A stretch of DNA of 64,000 nt, from positions 1,612,001 to 1,676,000 of the forward strand of contig NZ_CP019605.1 in assembly GCF_001997295.1 (NCBI RefSeq), in the 5' to 3' direction. This document shows positions 9,139 through 18,011 of this stretch, in pieces; positions within the stretch are counted from its first letter, which is position 1, and each line of letters opens with the position of its first letter. The translations under genes were made by a program, and so were the position numbers. The notes beneath the pieces are model-generated. The model searched no databases, was not told where the DNA came from, and was given only the letters and a program-made list of their open reading frames with translations. This DNA comes from Tessaracoccus flavus. Lineage in GTDB: Bacteria > Actinomycetota > Actinomycetes > Propionibacteriales > Propionibacteriaceae.

Positions 9139-9741
9139 GTGCGACGCCGCCACCTGCTCACCGCAGCACCCGCCCTGGCCGCAGCCCTTGTGCTCAGCGC
9201 CTGCACCCCCGGGCCCGACGCCGCCCCCACCGCGCCGTCGACCGCACCGGCCGCCATCGACGCCGCAGCACTGCTCGCACCGTTCGACCTCACCGGCCGC
9301 GACGGCCGCGAGCTCGTTGACCACCTCGAGACCCTCGGCGGCGACGACCGCCCCAGCGAGCTCATGGCGAGCGTCCGCACCGACCACCTACTCCTCACGA
9401 CCGACGCCGGCGAAGCCACCCTGCCGCTGCCCGCCGACCTCTTCTACGTCTCCGTCGCACCCTTCGCCGAGACGACCCACGAGTGCTTCTACCACTCGCT
9501 CACCACCTGCCAGGGCGAGCTCGTCGACACGCCCGTCACCCTCACCGTCACGGACGGGGACGGCACCGTCGTCCACACCGCCGAGACCCGCACCGGCGCC
9601 AACGGGTTCGTCGGCACCTGGCTGCCACGCGGCACCACCGGCACGCTGTCCGTCACCACCGAGGACGGCCGCACCGGCCAGGTGAACCTCGGCACCAGCG
9701 ACGACGACCCGACCTGCGTGACGACGCTCCGGGTGGCCTGA
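9139..9741 (+). CDS. cueP: CueP-family metal-binding lipoprotein
   Basis: 200 residues from the GTG at 9139, with AGAAGGAGA just upstream. The N-terminus RRRHLLTAAPALAAALVLSAC is a lipoprotein signal with lipobox LSAC. The mature part matches CueP: FDLTGRDGRELVDHLE, then FYVSVAPF and THECFYHSLTTCQGEL with two cysteines in the metal-binding segment, an Ig-like stretch (NGFVGTWLPRG), and a final DDPTCVTTLR. CueP binds periplasmic copper in Salmonella and is widespread as a lipoprotein in actinobacteria. No copper ATPase or CsoR sits nearby, so its regulation is unknown. A strong hairpin follows the stop. Confidence 0.85.
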   Translation: MRRRHLLTAAPALAAALVLSACTPGPDAAPTAPSTAPAAIDAAALLAPFDLTGRDGRELVDHLETLGGDDRPSELMASVRTDHLLLTTDAGEATLPLPADLFYVSVAPFAETTHECFYHSLTTCQGELVDTPVTLTVTDGDGTVVHTAETRTGANGFVGTWLPRGTTGTLSVTTEDGRTGQVNLGTSDDDPTCVTTLRVA

Positions 9742-9748
9742 CGGAACT

Positions 9749-9780
9749 GCCCGCACCCGCGACGCCTCGGGGGTGCGGGC
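9749..9780 (+). terminator. Stem-loop after cueP
   Basis: A perfect 10-bp stem GCCCGCACCC / GGGTGCGGGC with a 12-base loop, 7 bases after the cueP stop. There is no U-tract, as is usual in actinobacteria. The truncated helicase frame joins immediately at its right side. Confidence 0.7.
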
Positions 9781-9785
9781 ACCGG

Positions 9786-10255
9786 GTGATCAGGCGGGCG
9801 AGGCGCTGCGCCTGATCGTTCGCCAGTGCGTTCATCGGGTAGAGGATGAGGGCCTTCACCCCGGCGACGCCCTGGCGGCGGGCCCGCAGGCAGTGGTCCA
9901 TGATCGGCAGCAGAAACGCCTCCGTCTTGCCCGACCCAGTGCCGGTCGTGACCAGCGTCGACTGGGGACGCCCGTTCAGGCTAGAGAGCCGCCGGAACGC
10001 CGATGCCTGGTGTGCGTACGCGTTGAAGCCGGGGGGCATCCAGTCCAGCGGAGCGACGGCTCGGCGCGGGGCCGGGCCGAACGGCATCCCCGTGCGGAGA
10101 TAGGGGCCTTTGAACATCCCCGCGTCCTCGTCCGCGAGCAACTCGTGGAGTGCGGCTCGCGCGTCGGCGTCAGCCAAGGCGAAAGTGGTTGTCAGGAAAT
10201 CGAGAAGGCCGGCACGCAGCCGCAGGGCCTGACGGCCGGGCAGCAACTCACTCAC
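9786..10255 (-). pseudogene. DEAD/DEAH-box helicase, N-terminal fragment only
   Basis: It starts at the GTG at 10255 (MSELLPGRQALRLRAGLLDF) and is well conserved for about 157 residues: FNAYAHQASAFRRL (Q-motif region), TLVTTGTGSGKTEAF (Walker A) and KALILYPMNALANDQAQRL (motif Ia). It then ends abruptly against the cueP terminator, so motif II and the rest of the helicase are missing. The first 68 residues are paralogous to the fragment at 1-204. It is a remnant left by a deletion or recombination and cannot encode an active helicase. Confidence 0.75.
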
Positions 10256-10511
10256 GACAACGTCCTCCCCCGCGGGGTGCTGAACCCCAGTGGCACCAAC
10301 CTATCGAACATCATGCGATCGACCCTGCTTCGGCTACCCATCGCTTTGATCCATGACCAGCTCGACCAGTGCATAGACCTCCCCAGCAAGGGCACAGGAA
10401 ACCGCTGACGGTCGGATGGACACACGTGGGCCCATGGAGATACCTGCAGGACGAGCAGAGCGCGCAAGACCGCTGTCCATGTCACTTATTGTCCCGGCCG
10501 AAGTCAGCCGG

Positions 10512-11440
10512 GGGGTGTCCCTATGGTGTCTGTCAAGCTGCGACGGCTGGTCTTGGCTGGTAGTAGGTCCCGTTGCGGAGCATGGCGTGGAGGACATCGA
10601 CGCGTCGTCGGGCTAGGCAGATGATCGCGGCGTTGTGTTTCTTCCCAGCGGCGCGTTTCCGGTCGTAGTAGGCGCGGGAGTCGGGGTCGTGGAGGGCTGC
10701 GAAAGCGGAGAGGAATAGGGCCCGTTTGAGGTGTTTGTTCCCTGCTCGTGAGGGGTGTTCGCCTCGGATGCTGCTGCCAGATCTGCGGGTGACAGGGGCC
10801 AGGCCGGCGTAGGCGGCCAGGTGTCCTGCGGTGGGGAATGCTGTGGCGTCACCGACGTCGAGGAGGAGTCTGGCTGCGGTCCTGATGCCGACTCCGGGCA
10901 TTGACATCAGGAGCTGGGAAAGAGGGTGGGCATCGAGGGCCTCCTCAACCTGTTTCGCGGCTGCAGCGCGTTGGGCCAGGAGTCCTTGGAGTTGGGCAGC
11001 CAGTTGGGGCAACACCAGCTCGGCGGCGCGGGTGCCAGGAACAACTACGGTCTGCTCGGTCAGGGCTTTGATGATCGCGTCGACGAGCCGGGTGTGCATT
11101 CGGGGCGCCAACGGTTTCGTCGTGGTGGTCAGGCGTCGCCTGCCCGCGGCAGCGAGGCCTGTCGGGCCGGCGAACTTTGCCAACAGGGCGAGGACCGCGG
11201 GGTGGCCGATGTTGGCGCCGATGGCGCGTTCGAGGGCGGGATGGATCTGGGTGAGCATGCCGCGGATCCGGTTCGAGACGCGGTTGACTTCGCTGGCCAG
11301 GTCGTCGTCGAACCCAACGATCACAGCCAAGTCGGCGATGAGGTCATCGTCGCCGCCGACGCGTCGCAGCGCGTGGGGCATGGTGCGGCCGGCCTCAGCG
11401 ATGATGAACGCGTCACGGGCGTCGGTTTTCGCGTTGCCCG
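10512..11440 (-). mobile_element. IS110-family element, truncated copy
   Basis: 929 bases in which every compared stretch, and the encoded protein over its whole length, is identical to 17991-18919. It carries the 3' end of the element (GGTGTCCCTATGG end) and most of the transposase, but stops at 11440, where the sequence changes abruptly to a glycosidase-like fragment. The promoter, start codon and bridge-RNA region are lost. Confidence 0.9.
10533..11440 (-). pseudogene. IS110 transposase lacking its first ~96 residues
   Basis: Identical in protein sequence to the C-terminal 302 residues of the intact transposase at 18012-19208, including SMPGVGIRTAARLLLDVGD and the HLAAYAGLAPVTRRSG segment with the catalytic-serine-type region of the transposase_20 domain. 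The RuvC-like N-terminus with the DEDD residues is missing, so it cannot transpose. Confidence 0.9.
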
Positions 11441-11835
11441 CCTACCCCGCCTGGCCGGCCGACTCCGCCCGGGCCGCCATCCAGCTGGGTGGCGCCGACG
11501 TCGTCGCCGAGTGGCTGCCCGGCCTCGCCCGCTCCACCAACCAAGGGCCGCCGGGGCAGGCGCACATGGTGGAGGAGGCCGTCCCGCTGGTGGACGGCGG
11601 TTCCCGCAAGGCCCCACCCGGGTGGCCCTACATCAACGACTGGGCGTGCTCCTCGGCAGGGGCGTGGTGCGAGCTGGTGATCGAGTCCGTCTTCGGCGTC
11701 CGGATGCATCCCGACGGCGGCGTGACGGCTGAGCCGGTGCTGGAGCACTTCGACCCGGATGCCCGGCTGGTTGGCCTGCGCGTGGCGGGCGTGACGTACG
11801 ACGTCGCGGCTGGTGGAGTGAGTGTGCGGGGGTAG
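11441..11835 (+). pseudogene. C-terminal fragment of a large enzyme, possibly an (alpha/alpha)6-barrel glycosidase
   Basis: Starting exactly where the truncated IS110 ends, about 131 codons read as real protein: AIQLGGADVVAEWLPGLARS, then QGPPGQAHMVEE and WPYINDWACSSAGAWCELVI, ending DPDARLVGLRVAGVTYDV. The pattern of a Trp-rich catalytic-barrel end followed by a beta-sandwich tail resembles C-termini of six-hairpin glycosidases, but I cannot name the family. There is no start codon of its own. The upstream part was probably deleted together with the 5' end of the IS. Confidence 0.5.
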
Positions 11836-11864
11836 GTCGGGCTGGGTCCGCGCCGGGGTGGTGG

Positions 11865-12092
11865 GTGCCGTCGGTGGTGGGGTTCGAGGACTTCGTGGCC
11901 ACCGGCCTGATGGGTGGTGGGACGTCGGAATGGGATCTTGCGGAGATCGTCGAGATCACCAGCCCGGAGGAGTTCGAGCGCGACAACAGCGAGATGCCGG
12001 GCAAGGAGATCGCCGACACCTGGAACGACTGGGTGGCCAGCAGTTCTGTGCTCTACCTGACTGACCTGGCTGAGCCCCTGTCCAGGGGCTGA
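11865..12092 (+). CDS. Small acidic hypothetical protein
   Basis: 75 residues from a GTG at 11865, rich in acidic residues (EWDLAEIVEITSPEEFERDN) and ending YLTDLAEPLSRG. No family is recognised. It follows the enzyme fragment by 29 bases on the same strand and could be the surviving tail of another gene. No clear ribosome site. Confidence 0.35.
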   Translation: MPSVVGFEDFVATGLMGGGTSEWDLAEIVEITSPEEFERDNSEMPGKEIADTWNDWVASSSVLYLTDLAEPLSRG

Positions 12093-12138
12093 TCGACCGC
12101 CCACCGGGGCGCTTGACCGAGCGCCGAATCCTCAACCG

Positions 12139-13089
12139 TCAGTCGTCCATCGCCTCGATGCCGAGTGCCTTGAGTTCGGCCGCGCTCGCGCGGATCCGCT
12201 CGACGACGCCGGGGTCCGGAAGCGTGAAACCGATGATCTCCTCCATCACCCGCAGCGGCTCCGTCGTGCGGTAGGAGCGCGTCGGGTTGCCGGGGAACTT
12301 CTTGTCCGTGACGTTCGGGTCGTCGTAGATGGGGCCCAGCGGTTCCACCCGGTAGACCCGAGGCGCGCCGTCGCCCAGCGCAATCGCGGCGGCCAGCGGG
12401 GCACCCTGTTCCGACGCCGTGAGGTAGATGTGCTGCGACTTCTTGCCCGATCCGTAGTTGGTGCCCCAGCCGGGGGTGAGGAGTTCGCCCGGGCGGAGGT
12501 CGGCCCGGGTGCCGTGGAAGAACGGGCCCGTGTCGTCGGCGGGTTGGGGTTGCGGTGCCGGGTCGCGGATCAGGCTGTCCAGTTGCTGCATGAGTGCGGC
12601 GTGCCGCGTGTTTCCCCGTGGCGCGCGCGGGTAGCGCCCGAGCACGCCCCGCACCGTCGGCGTCATGCGACGGGCCGCGGCGTGGAGCATGTACTCCGCC
12701 ACCACCGGATCGTCACCGCGGGACAGTTCGGCCGCGCGGGCAGCGTGCGTCGCCGCGCCGAGGATGTGGCGCACCTGGGTGCCGTTGGCAAGCGGATGCA
12801 GGAATGCCGACGCCGCAGCGTCGCCTGCCGCTGTGGCCGCGTGCGCAGCCGCCTGCGTGGGTGCTTCCCTGCCCGCCCGATGGGCCTCGGTGGCCGAGGT
12901 CCGCAACCGCTTCGAGCGCGCCTCGCCGTCGACGAATTCCTGTGCCGCCTTGAGCGCAGAGGCCGGGCGATCGTCGTCGGGGGCTGCCTGCTCGAACAAC
13001 CCGAGCACCGGCACGGCGCAGGCCACTGTGTACTCCGTCACCGCGCGCAGTTCGTCCATGGTCAGTGCGAAGTCGCCGACGCTGGTCAT
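12139..13089 (-). CDS. arr: Fusion of Imm5-like immunity domain with rifampin ADP-ribosyltransferase (Arr)
   Basis: 316 residues from the ATG at 13089 (MTSVGDFALTMDEL). Residues 1-150 are an alanine-rich all-helical domain (RAVTEYTVACAVPVLGLFE, AAHAATAAGDAAASAFLHPL, HILGAATHAARAAEL) of the type annotated as putative immunity protein/Imm5-like. From about 188 the Arr fold is unmistakable: FFHGTRADLRPGELLTPG, NYGSGKKSQHIYLTA, then DDPNVTDKKFPGNPTRSYR and a final EPLRVMEEIIGF. Arr transfers ADP-ribose from NAD+ to rifampin. Arr is normally a stand-alone protein of about 140 residues; here it is the C-terminal half of a two-domain protein. It stands alone on its strand. Confidence 0.8.
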   Translation of the reverse strand: MTSVGDFALTMDELRAVTEYTVACAVPVLGLFEQAAPDDDRPASALKAAQEFVDGEARSKRLRTSATEAHRAGREAPTQAAAHAATAAGDAAASAFLHPLANGTQVRHILGAATHAARAAELSRGDDPVVAEYMLHAAARRMTPTVRGVLGRYPRAPRGNTRHAALMQQLDSLIRDPAPQPQPADDTGPFFHGTRADLRPGELLTPGWGTNYGSGKKSQHIYLTASEQGAPLAAAIALGDGAPRVYRVEPLGPIYDDPNVTDKKFPGNPTRSYRTTEPLRVMEEIIGFTLPDPGVVERIRASAAELKALGIEAMDD

Positions 13090-13219
13090 CCCACGAGTAT
13101 GCCAACGCGGCGCCACCCGCGGCTGACCTTGGCGCTGGTGGAGCGGTTCGATCCCACGTGGTGAGGGGCAGCAGTGCGACCGACTGGGTCAACGCCCAGC
13201 CGCCGCCGGCTTCTGGCCC

Positions 13220-13393
13220 GTGCTGCTGCTCGTGACCGGAGTGGCCCAACAGTCCGGATCCTTGGTGCCGACGCTGCTGGGGGCGGCCTTGCTCGCCGCG
13301 CTCAACGCCGCAGTCGGGGCAGCCGTCCACCAACTGACGCTCGGGCTGCTCCGGGGGGTTCGCGGGCTGTTCCGCACTAACCGTCCGGCGTAG
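13220..13393 (+). CDS. Possible small membrane protein (or remnant)
   Basis: From a GTG at 13220 a 57-residue frame reads VLLLVTGVAQQSGSLVPTLL and continues as two hydrophobic helices, ending with basic RGLFRTNRPA. The translation is typical of a membrane protein, unlike the other frames here. The frame stays open upstream without a better start, so it may be the tail of a broken gene. Confidence 0.35.
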   Translation: MLLLVTGVAQQSGSLVPTLLGAALLAALNAAVGAAVHQLTLGLLRGVRGLFRTNRPA

Positions 13394-13424
13394 CAAGCCC
13401 CACTCCACCAGCACCTTTAGGAGC

Positions 13425-13483
13425 GAGGTGCGAGCCTCGAAGGACACTTGGCTACGCCCTTCGAGGCTCGTGCCTCGCACCTC
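13425..13483. repeat. Imperfect palindrome (REP-like)
   Basis: GAGGTGCGAGCCTCGAAGG at 13425-13443 is inverted at 13458-13483, where the arm has an extra 7 bases. GAGGTGCGAG/CCTCGAAGG palindromes of this kind are scattered as intergenic repeats in actinobacteria. A partial third copy of the CGCACCTCA core lies near 13540. It may act as a transcript end between the Arr and protease genes. Confidence 0.6.
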
Positions 13484-13590
13484 AGCTATCCGACCGCTTC
13501 GCGGCACCGTGGGATGCGAAAGTCTCTCCCCGCACCTCAGGGAAACTGGTAGGGACTTTCGGATGAGGGCAACTGATCACTGGGTGGTTG

Positions 13591-16500
13591 CTACTCGGGT
13601 GAGAGGCCGTCGGCGAAGCGGCGCAGGCCCTCGGCCAGTGCGGCAGCGGTCAACGGCACCTCGGCGATGTCAGTGGCCTCGGCCCGGAACGGGTCCAGCA
13701 CGGGTGGCCGGAACACGTCGATGGGCCGCGGGAACTCCGGGATGGTCGGGCGCACCGGAACAGGACGGGTGGATCCGGCCATCTTCTGCAGGCACTCCAG
13801 CACGGCGGTCAACGTGGTGCCCTGCCGGCGCAGGAGCTCCTCCAACCGCTTGACCAGGGCCGGGTCCTTGCCCAGCACCGAGACCAGGATGCGGATCCGC
13901 TCGGTGCAGGTGTTGGTGTCCTCGTCCTTGGGTGGCCTCGGGTCGCCCTCGGGTGGCCGTGGTGCGTAGATGGAGCCGCTGACCAGCTGCTCCCGCGTGA
14001 ACCGCTCCCGGTGCAACGTGCGCCCCTGCGCCACCACCCGGAACCGGTAGACGCCGTAGTCAGCCGCCTTGTAGTCGGCCTCGAACACCCCGGGCGCCGT
14101 TTGGTGCAGCTTCACCTCGTCGTACCCGGACGGGCCCGTGAGTTCGGCGTGGACCCGCGCCCGGTCGTCGTCCACGGGGATCCCGTACTCGGACAGCCGA
14201 GCCACCAGGTGCAGCACGGATCCGGGCTGGATGTGTTCCTGGTGCAGCGCCGCGTTGAGCGTGAGACTGGAGCGGCTGTGCACCTCGAGCGCGTACTGCA
14301 GACCGTGGGCGTTGGCCATCTCGTACGCCTTCGGGTCCGAGCCCTCCAGCTTGGCCAGCCACCTGTAGAACTGGTCCTTGTCCACCTCCAGCAGCGCGGT
14401 CCACTCACCGCCCCAGTGCTCGTCGCCACCCGCGCCCACGTGCGGCAGGCTGAGCCTGTAGTACGCGACGCTGGCGCCGGTCACGTAGCTGACCCCCGAC
14501 GTCGCCGGGGTGATGGTCTCGCCGCCCGGTGCCACCAGTTGGAAGTTCACCACCCAAGGCGCCGGAGCCAGCAGGATCACGTCCGTGGCCGAATCCGCCC
14601 GCGAGATCTGGAACGGAACCTTCACCGGATCGCCCGGCTGGATCCAGCCCTGCGGGTCCAGCACGATCTGCTCGTTGCTGACGCCCGCGAGGATCTGCAG
14701 GTAGTACTTGGACAGCAGGAACCGCTCGTCCGAGGACAGCACGCCGGTCATGTTCACGTAGCCGCCGGTGCCGTTGGTCAGTTCGGTGAGCTTGGCCGGG
14801 TTGATGGCCGACGGCTCGCCCAGCCCGATCGCGAACACCGTGTCGTCGATGCTGCCGGCGACGTCGGAGATGAGCGCCGGGGCGTTCTCCTGCCCGTCGG
14901 TCAGCACGATCATCGCCGTCTTCTCGTACACACCGCTCACGGCGTCCAGGAGAGTGCCAGCGGCTGCGACGCCGTCGCCGATGGAGGTGGCACCGCCCGG
15001 GTTGGCCACGTGCCCGGCCACCGCCGCGATGGCCTGCGCACGCCCGGCCCCGAACGCCTCGGGCCCGGCGTCGGTGACGTTCATGACGACGTCGGAGTCG
15101 TGGTCGAAGCGCACCACACCGATCCCGGTCTCGGGCCGCAGCAGGTCCACCAGCACGGAGGCGGACTCGCGCAGTACCTCCACGCGGGTACGGCCGTCGC
15201 CGGCACCGGCATCCATGGAGCCGGACTTGTCCATCACCATCACCACCCCCGCGGTGGGGCGCTCGATGGTGTTGGCGGAGAGTCCGATGGTCCACTGCTG
15301 ACCAGTCAGCAGGGAGCGCGCCACCAGTTCGCCGGTGGCGGTGTCCCCGGCGTTGGTGCCGGTGTAGGTGACCCAGATCCGGGCGTGAGAAGTGACGCCG
15401 ACGCCGGGTGCCGGCACCGTCACCGTCGGCCCGAGCAGCAGGCTGAAGGAACCGGCCGGTCCGGTGATGGTGCTGGGTCCGGAGAACACCTCGAAGGTGA
15501 AGTCCTCCACGCCCGAGACCTCCCACACGACGGCGCGGGCGACGGTATCGCCCTCCGGTACGTCGTTGAACACGACGTTCGGGGTCAGCAGTTGCAGGTG
15601 GCGGGCGGCCCCGGCCACGGCGGCGAACGCGTTCACCCGGCCGAAGCCGTAGTCGTCGTTGTGTCCGGCGGCGTCGTAGACCACCCCGCCGATCTGGTCC
15701 GCGGTGTCCCGCATCAGCTGGCGCAGCTGGTCGCGGGTCATCCCCGGGTCCACGGAGAGCGCCAGCGCCGCGCAACCCGCGGTGCACGGAGCCGCGAACG
15801 AGGTGCCCGTCCACGGGCCGTAGGTGTTGCCGGAGAACGCGTTCACGACGTCGACCCCGGGTGCGATCAACTCCACCCCGGCGCCGCGGGCGGCGTTGTC
15901 CTCCATGTCGTTGCGGTCCGAGCGGACGACGGCGATCACGTCGGCGTGCGAGACCACCTGGTCAAGCGCCACGTCGACGTTGTTGCCGTTGCTTGCCGCC
16001 CAGAAGATGGCCGTGCCCAAGCCGCCGCGCCCGTTGGTGGCCGCCGCCTGCAGCGCCAGGTCCAGTACGGTCATCAGCGTCCAGGCGGCGCCGTTGGGGC
16101 CGAGGCTGGAGACGATGATGTCGGCGCCCGTGGCCGGGTCCGCGCCCGCCACCTCGGTGGACGGATCGGCGGCGTAGGCGACGGCGCGGGCCAGCGTGGT
16201 CTGTGAGCCAACCTGGTCGTTCAGGCAGGCCAGCAGCATCAGCTCGGACTCCGGGGCCGCACCCACCCCGCCCCGGGCGTTGCCCTCCCGGGCGCCCACC
16301 ATGCCGGCACAGAAAGTGCCGTGGTTCTCGTCGGGCATCCCCGCGGTGCCGACGGTGAACCCCGCAGGCGAGCCGCCGGTGAAGAAGCCCGAGCCAGCAC
16401 CCACGCCGGCGGCGAGGTCCTCGTGGTCGGCGTCGAAGCCGTTGTCGATGACGGCCACCCGGATCCCGGCGCCGCGGGTGTGGTCCCAGGCCGCCTCGGC

Positions 16501-17127
16501 CGAGACGTCGGCCCCGGCGGTGCCGCCGGCCTGGCCCGTGTTGCTCCACTGCCACTGGTCCGCGTACTCCGTGTCAGCGGGGGTGAACCGCTGCGGGACG
16601 TGTTCGATGAACGACGGCTCCGCGAACACGAACGCCTGGTTCTCGTGGAGGGCCACCGATGCGTCCAAGGCGTTGCCCTGCGCGGTGCGCACCTCGAAAA
16701 GGTTGGGTGCGAAGCGGAGTTCGTTCAGCACAGTCAGCCCGGCGGCGTCGAGTTCTGCCTCCACCTCCGCCCGGCCCATTCCTGGGTTGAGCTGCACGGT
16801 GAGCACGTCTGTGGCGATCACGACGCGTCCGTCGTCGTGCACCAGCACCGTCCCGGCCGCGTCCGCGCCGTCGGGCACGGTGCCCTCGCGCACTGCCCTG
16901 CGGGCGCGAGCGTTCTGCTTGACCACCAGCCAGCCGGCCCGTTCGAACGCGTCCAGCGCGTCGTCGTCCAGCTGTGGGGCGGCCTTCCTGATGGCGGCCC
17001 GGTCCTCGGTTTCCGCGCGGCGGAAACGCGACTTCTCGTCGGCCTGCGTGTCCGTGTGGACGGCGACGACGGCGTCGACCTCCTCCACCTCCACGGCCTG
17101 GTCCTTGCGGTAATAGTGGCGGTTCAT
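13591..17127 (-). CDS. Giant subtilisin-like (S8) protease with von Willebrand factor A domain
   Basis: 1178 residues. The order is: a 140-residue N-terminal prodomain-like part; a subtilase with Asp in VAVIDNGFD (about 225), His in ENHGTFCAGM (about 268) and Ser in GTSFAAP (about 440), all three present; a beta-rich linker; a VWA domain with MIDAS motif MVMDKSGSMD (about 630) and IVLTDGQEN; and a C-terminal Ig-like/filamin-like part ending in a Pro-rich segment. There is no signal peptide: the start MNRHYYRKDQAVEVEEVDAV is hydrophilic, so either it acts in the cytosol or it uses an unknown export route. VWA MIDAS sites bind protein ligands through a metal, which suggests targeted proteolysis (inference). 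It is divergent from DUF2461. Confidence 0.85.
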   Translation of the reverse strand: MNRHYYRKDQAVEVEEVDAVVAVHTDTQADEKSRFRRAETEDRAAIRKAAPQLDDDALDAFERAGWLVVKQNARARRAVREGTVPDGADAAGTVLVHDDGRVVIATDVLTVQLNPGMGRAEVEAELDAAGLTVLNELRFAPNLFEVRTAQGNALDASVALHENQAFVFAEPSFIEHVPQRFTPADTEYADQWQWSNTGQAGGTAGADVSAEAAWDHTRGAGIRVAVIDNGFDADHEDLAAGVGAGSGFFTGGSPAGFTVGTAGMPDENHGTFCAGMVGAREGNARGGVGAAPESELMLLACLNDQVGSQTTLARAVAYAADPSTEVAGADPATGADIIVSSLGPNGAAWTLMTVLDLALQAAATNGRGGLGTAIFWAASNGNNVDVALDQVVSHADVIAVVRSDRNDMEDNAARGAGVELIAPGVDVVNAFSGNTYGPWTGTSFAAPCTAGCAALALSVDPGMTRDQLRQLMRDTADQIGGVVYDAAGHNDDYGFGRVNAFAAVAGAARHLQLLTPNVVFNDVPEGDTVARAVVWEVSGVEDFTFEVFSGPSTITGPAGSFSLLLGPTVTVPAPGVGVTSHARIWVTYTGTNAGDTATGELVARSLLTGQQWTIGLSANTIERPTAGVVMVMDKSGSMDAGAGDGRTRVEVLRESASVLVDLLRPETGIGVVRFDHDSDVVMNVTDAGPEAFGAGRAQAIAAVAGHVANPGGATSIGDGVAAAGTLLDAVSGVYEKTAMIVLTDGQENAPALISDVAGSIDDTVFAIGLGEPSAINPAKLTELTNGTGGYVNMTGVLSSDERFLLSKYYLQILAGVSNEQIVLDPQGWIQPGDPVKVPFQISRADSATDVILLAPAPWVVNFQLVAPGGETITPATSGVSYVTGASVAYYRLSLPHVGAGGDEHWGGEWTALLEVDKDQFYRWLAKLEGSDPKAYEMANAHGLQYALEVHSRSSLTLNAALHQEHIQPGSVLHLVARLSEYGIPVDDDRARVHAELTGPSGYDEVKLHQTAPGVFEADYKAADYGVYRFRVVAQGRTLHRERFTREQLVSGSIYAPRPPEGDPRPPKDEDTNTCTERIRILVSVLGKDPALVKRLEELLRRQGTTLTAVLECLQKMAGSTRPVPVRPTIPEFPRPIDVFRPPVLDPFRAEATDIAEVPLTAAALAEGLRRFADGLSPE

Positions 17128-17216
17128 GACCCCTCCGATCGACGGGGATGGCGCTCACCCCCATGCCTTTCAAGAGGCGCTTCCGCCGCGGCCTGATACG
17201 TGCCTATCGTTTGGCT

Positions 17217-17861
17217 GTGAGCACATTTCAGGGAATCCCATTGGGCGCCGTCGACTTCTACGAGGACCTCGAACAGGACAACTCCCGCGAGTGGTGGCTG
17301 GCCAACAAGCCCCGCTACGACGACGACGTCAGGGCGCCGTTGGAGGCGCTCGGTGCGTTGTTGGAGGCCGAGTTCGGCACTCCGAAGCTGTTCCGCCCCA
17401 ACCGCGACGTGCGGTTCTCCGCGGACAAGTCCCCGTACAAGACGCACCAGGGCCTGGTCGTCGCGCCCGTGGACGGGATGGGTTGGTACGTGCAGGTCAG
17501 CGCCGACGGGCTGATGACAGCCGGGGGCTGGTGGGCAGACCGACCCGAGCTGGTGGCGCGCTACCGCGAGGTGTTCGAGGACGAGGACGCGGGTGGTGAA
17601 CTGCAGGACCTCCTGGGGGCGTTGCGGGAAGCGGGGTACGTCGTCGGCGGTGAGCGGCTGAAGAGCCGGCCCCGCGGCGTTGATGCGGACCACCCCCACC
17701 TGGAGCTGCTGCGGCACCGGAGCCTGACGGCGACTCGCGAGTACGGGGAGCCCGAATGGCTGCCCACCGCTGAACTGCTGGAGCACGTCGCCGCCGACTG
17801 GCGCGCCTACCGCCCGCTGATGCAGTGGTTGGCGAAGCGGCTGGGTGGGAAGACGGTCTGA
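17217..17861 (+). CDS. DUF2461 family protein
   Basis: 214 residues from the GTG at 17217 (STFQGIPLGAVDFYEDLEQD); an upstream start is possible but adds only basic residues. Family marks: NSREWWLANKPRYD, FRPNRDVRFSADKSPYKTH and GWYVQVSADGLMTAGG. DUF2461 proteins (TIGR02453) are conserved in bacteria and fungi, and their biochemical role is not known. Full length, intact, 89 bases from the divergent protease gene. Confidence 0.85.
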   Translation: MSTFQGIPLGAVDFYEDLEQDNSREWWLANKPRYDDDVRAPLEALGALLEAEFGTPKLFRPNRDVRFSADKSPYKTHQGLVVAPVDGMGWYVQVSADGLMTAGGWWADRPELVARYREVFEDEDAGGELQDLLGALREAGYVVGGERLKSRPRGVDADHPHLELLRHRSLTATREYGEPEWLPTAELLEHVAADWRAYRPLMQWLAKRLGGKTV

Positions 17862-17876
17862 ATCCGCGCGGATTCA
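17859..17876. terminator. Perfect palindrome overlapping the DUF2461 stop
   Basis: TGAATCCGCGCGGATTCA is an 18-base perfect palindrome that includes the TGA stop. It may end the transcript, but there is no U-tract. Confidence 0.4.
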
Positions 17877-18011
17877 CTGTTGCCGATAGCAGGTCACCGG
17901 CGGATAATCAAATCATCCGCTGGAGCCGGGCGGCGTTGTCCGGGGAGGCGGCGTGTGCCGGTCCGGGCGTGCGCCTGCCGGCAGGTCAGGAGGGTGTCCC
18001 TATGGTGTCTG

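Noticed and set aside
13425..13550. A CRISPR-like repeat
   Set aside because: Only one palindrome with a partial third copy; no regular spacing or spacers.
14011..16206. A 731-codon open frame on the plus strand opposite the protease
   Set aside because: It is the antisense of the subtilase-VWA gene in high-GC DNA. The translation is low-complexity His/Arg/Val/Gly with no motif, whereas the minus strand has all catalytic motifs.
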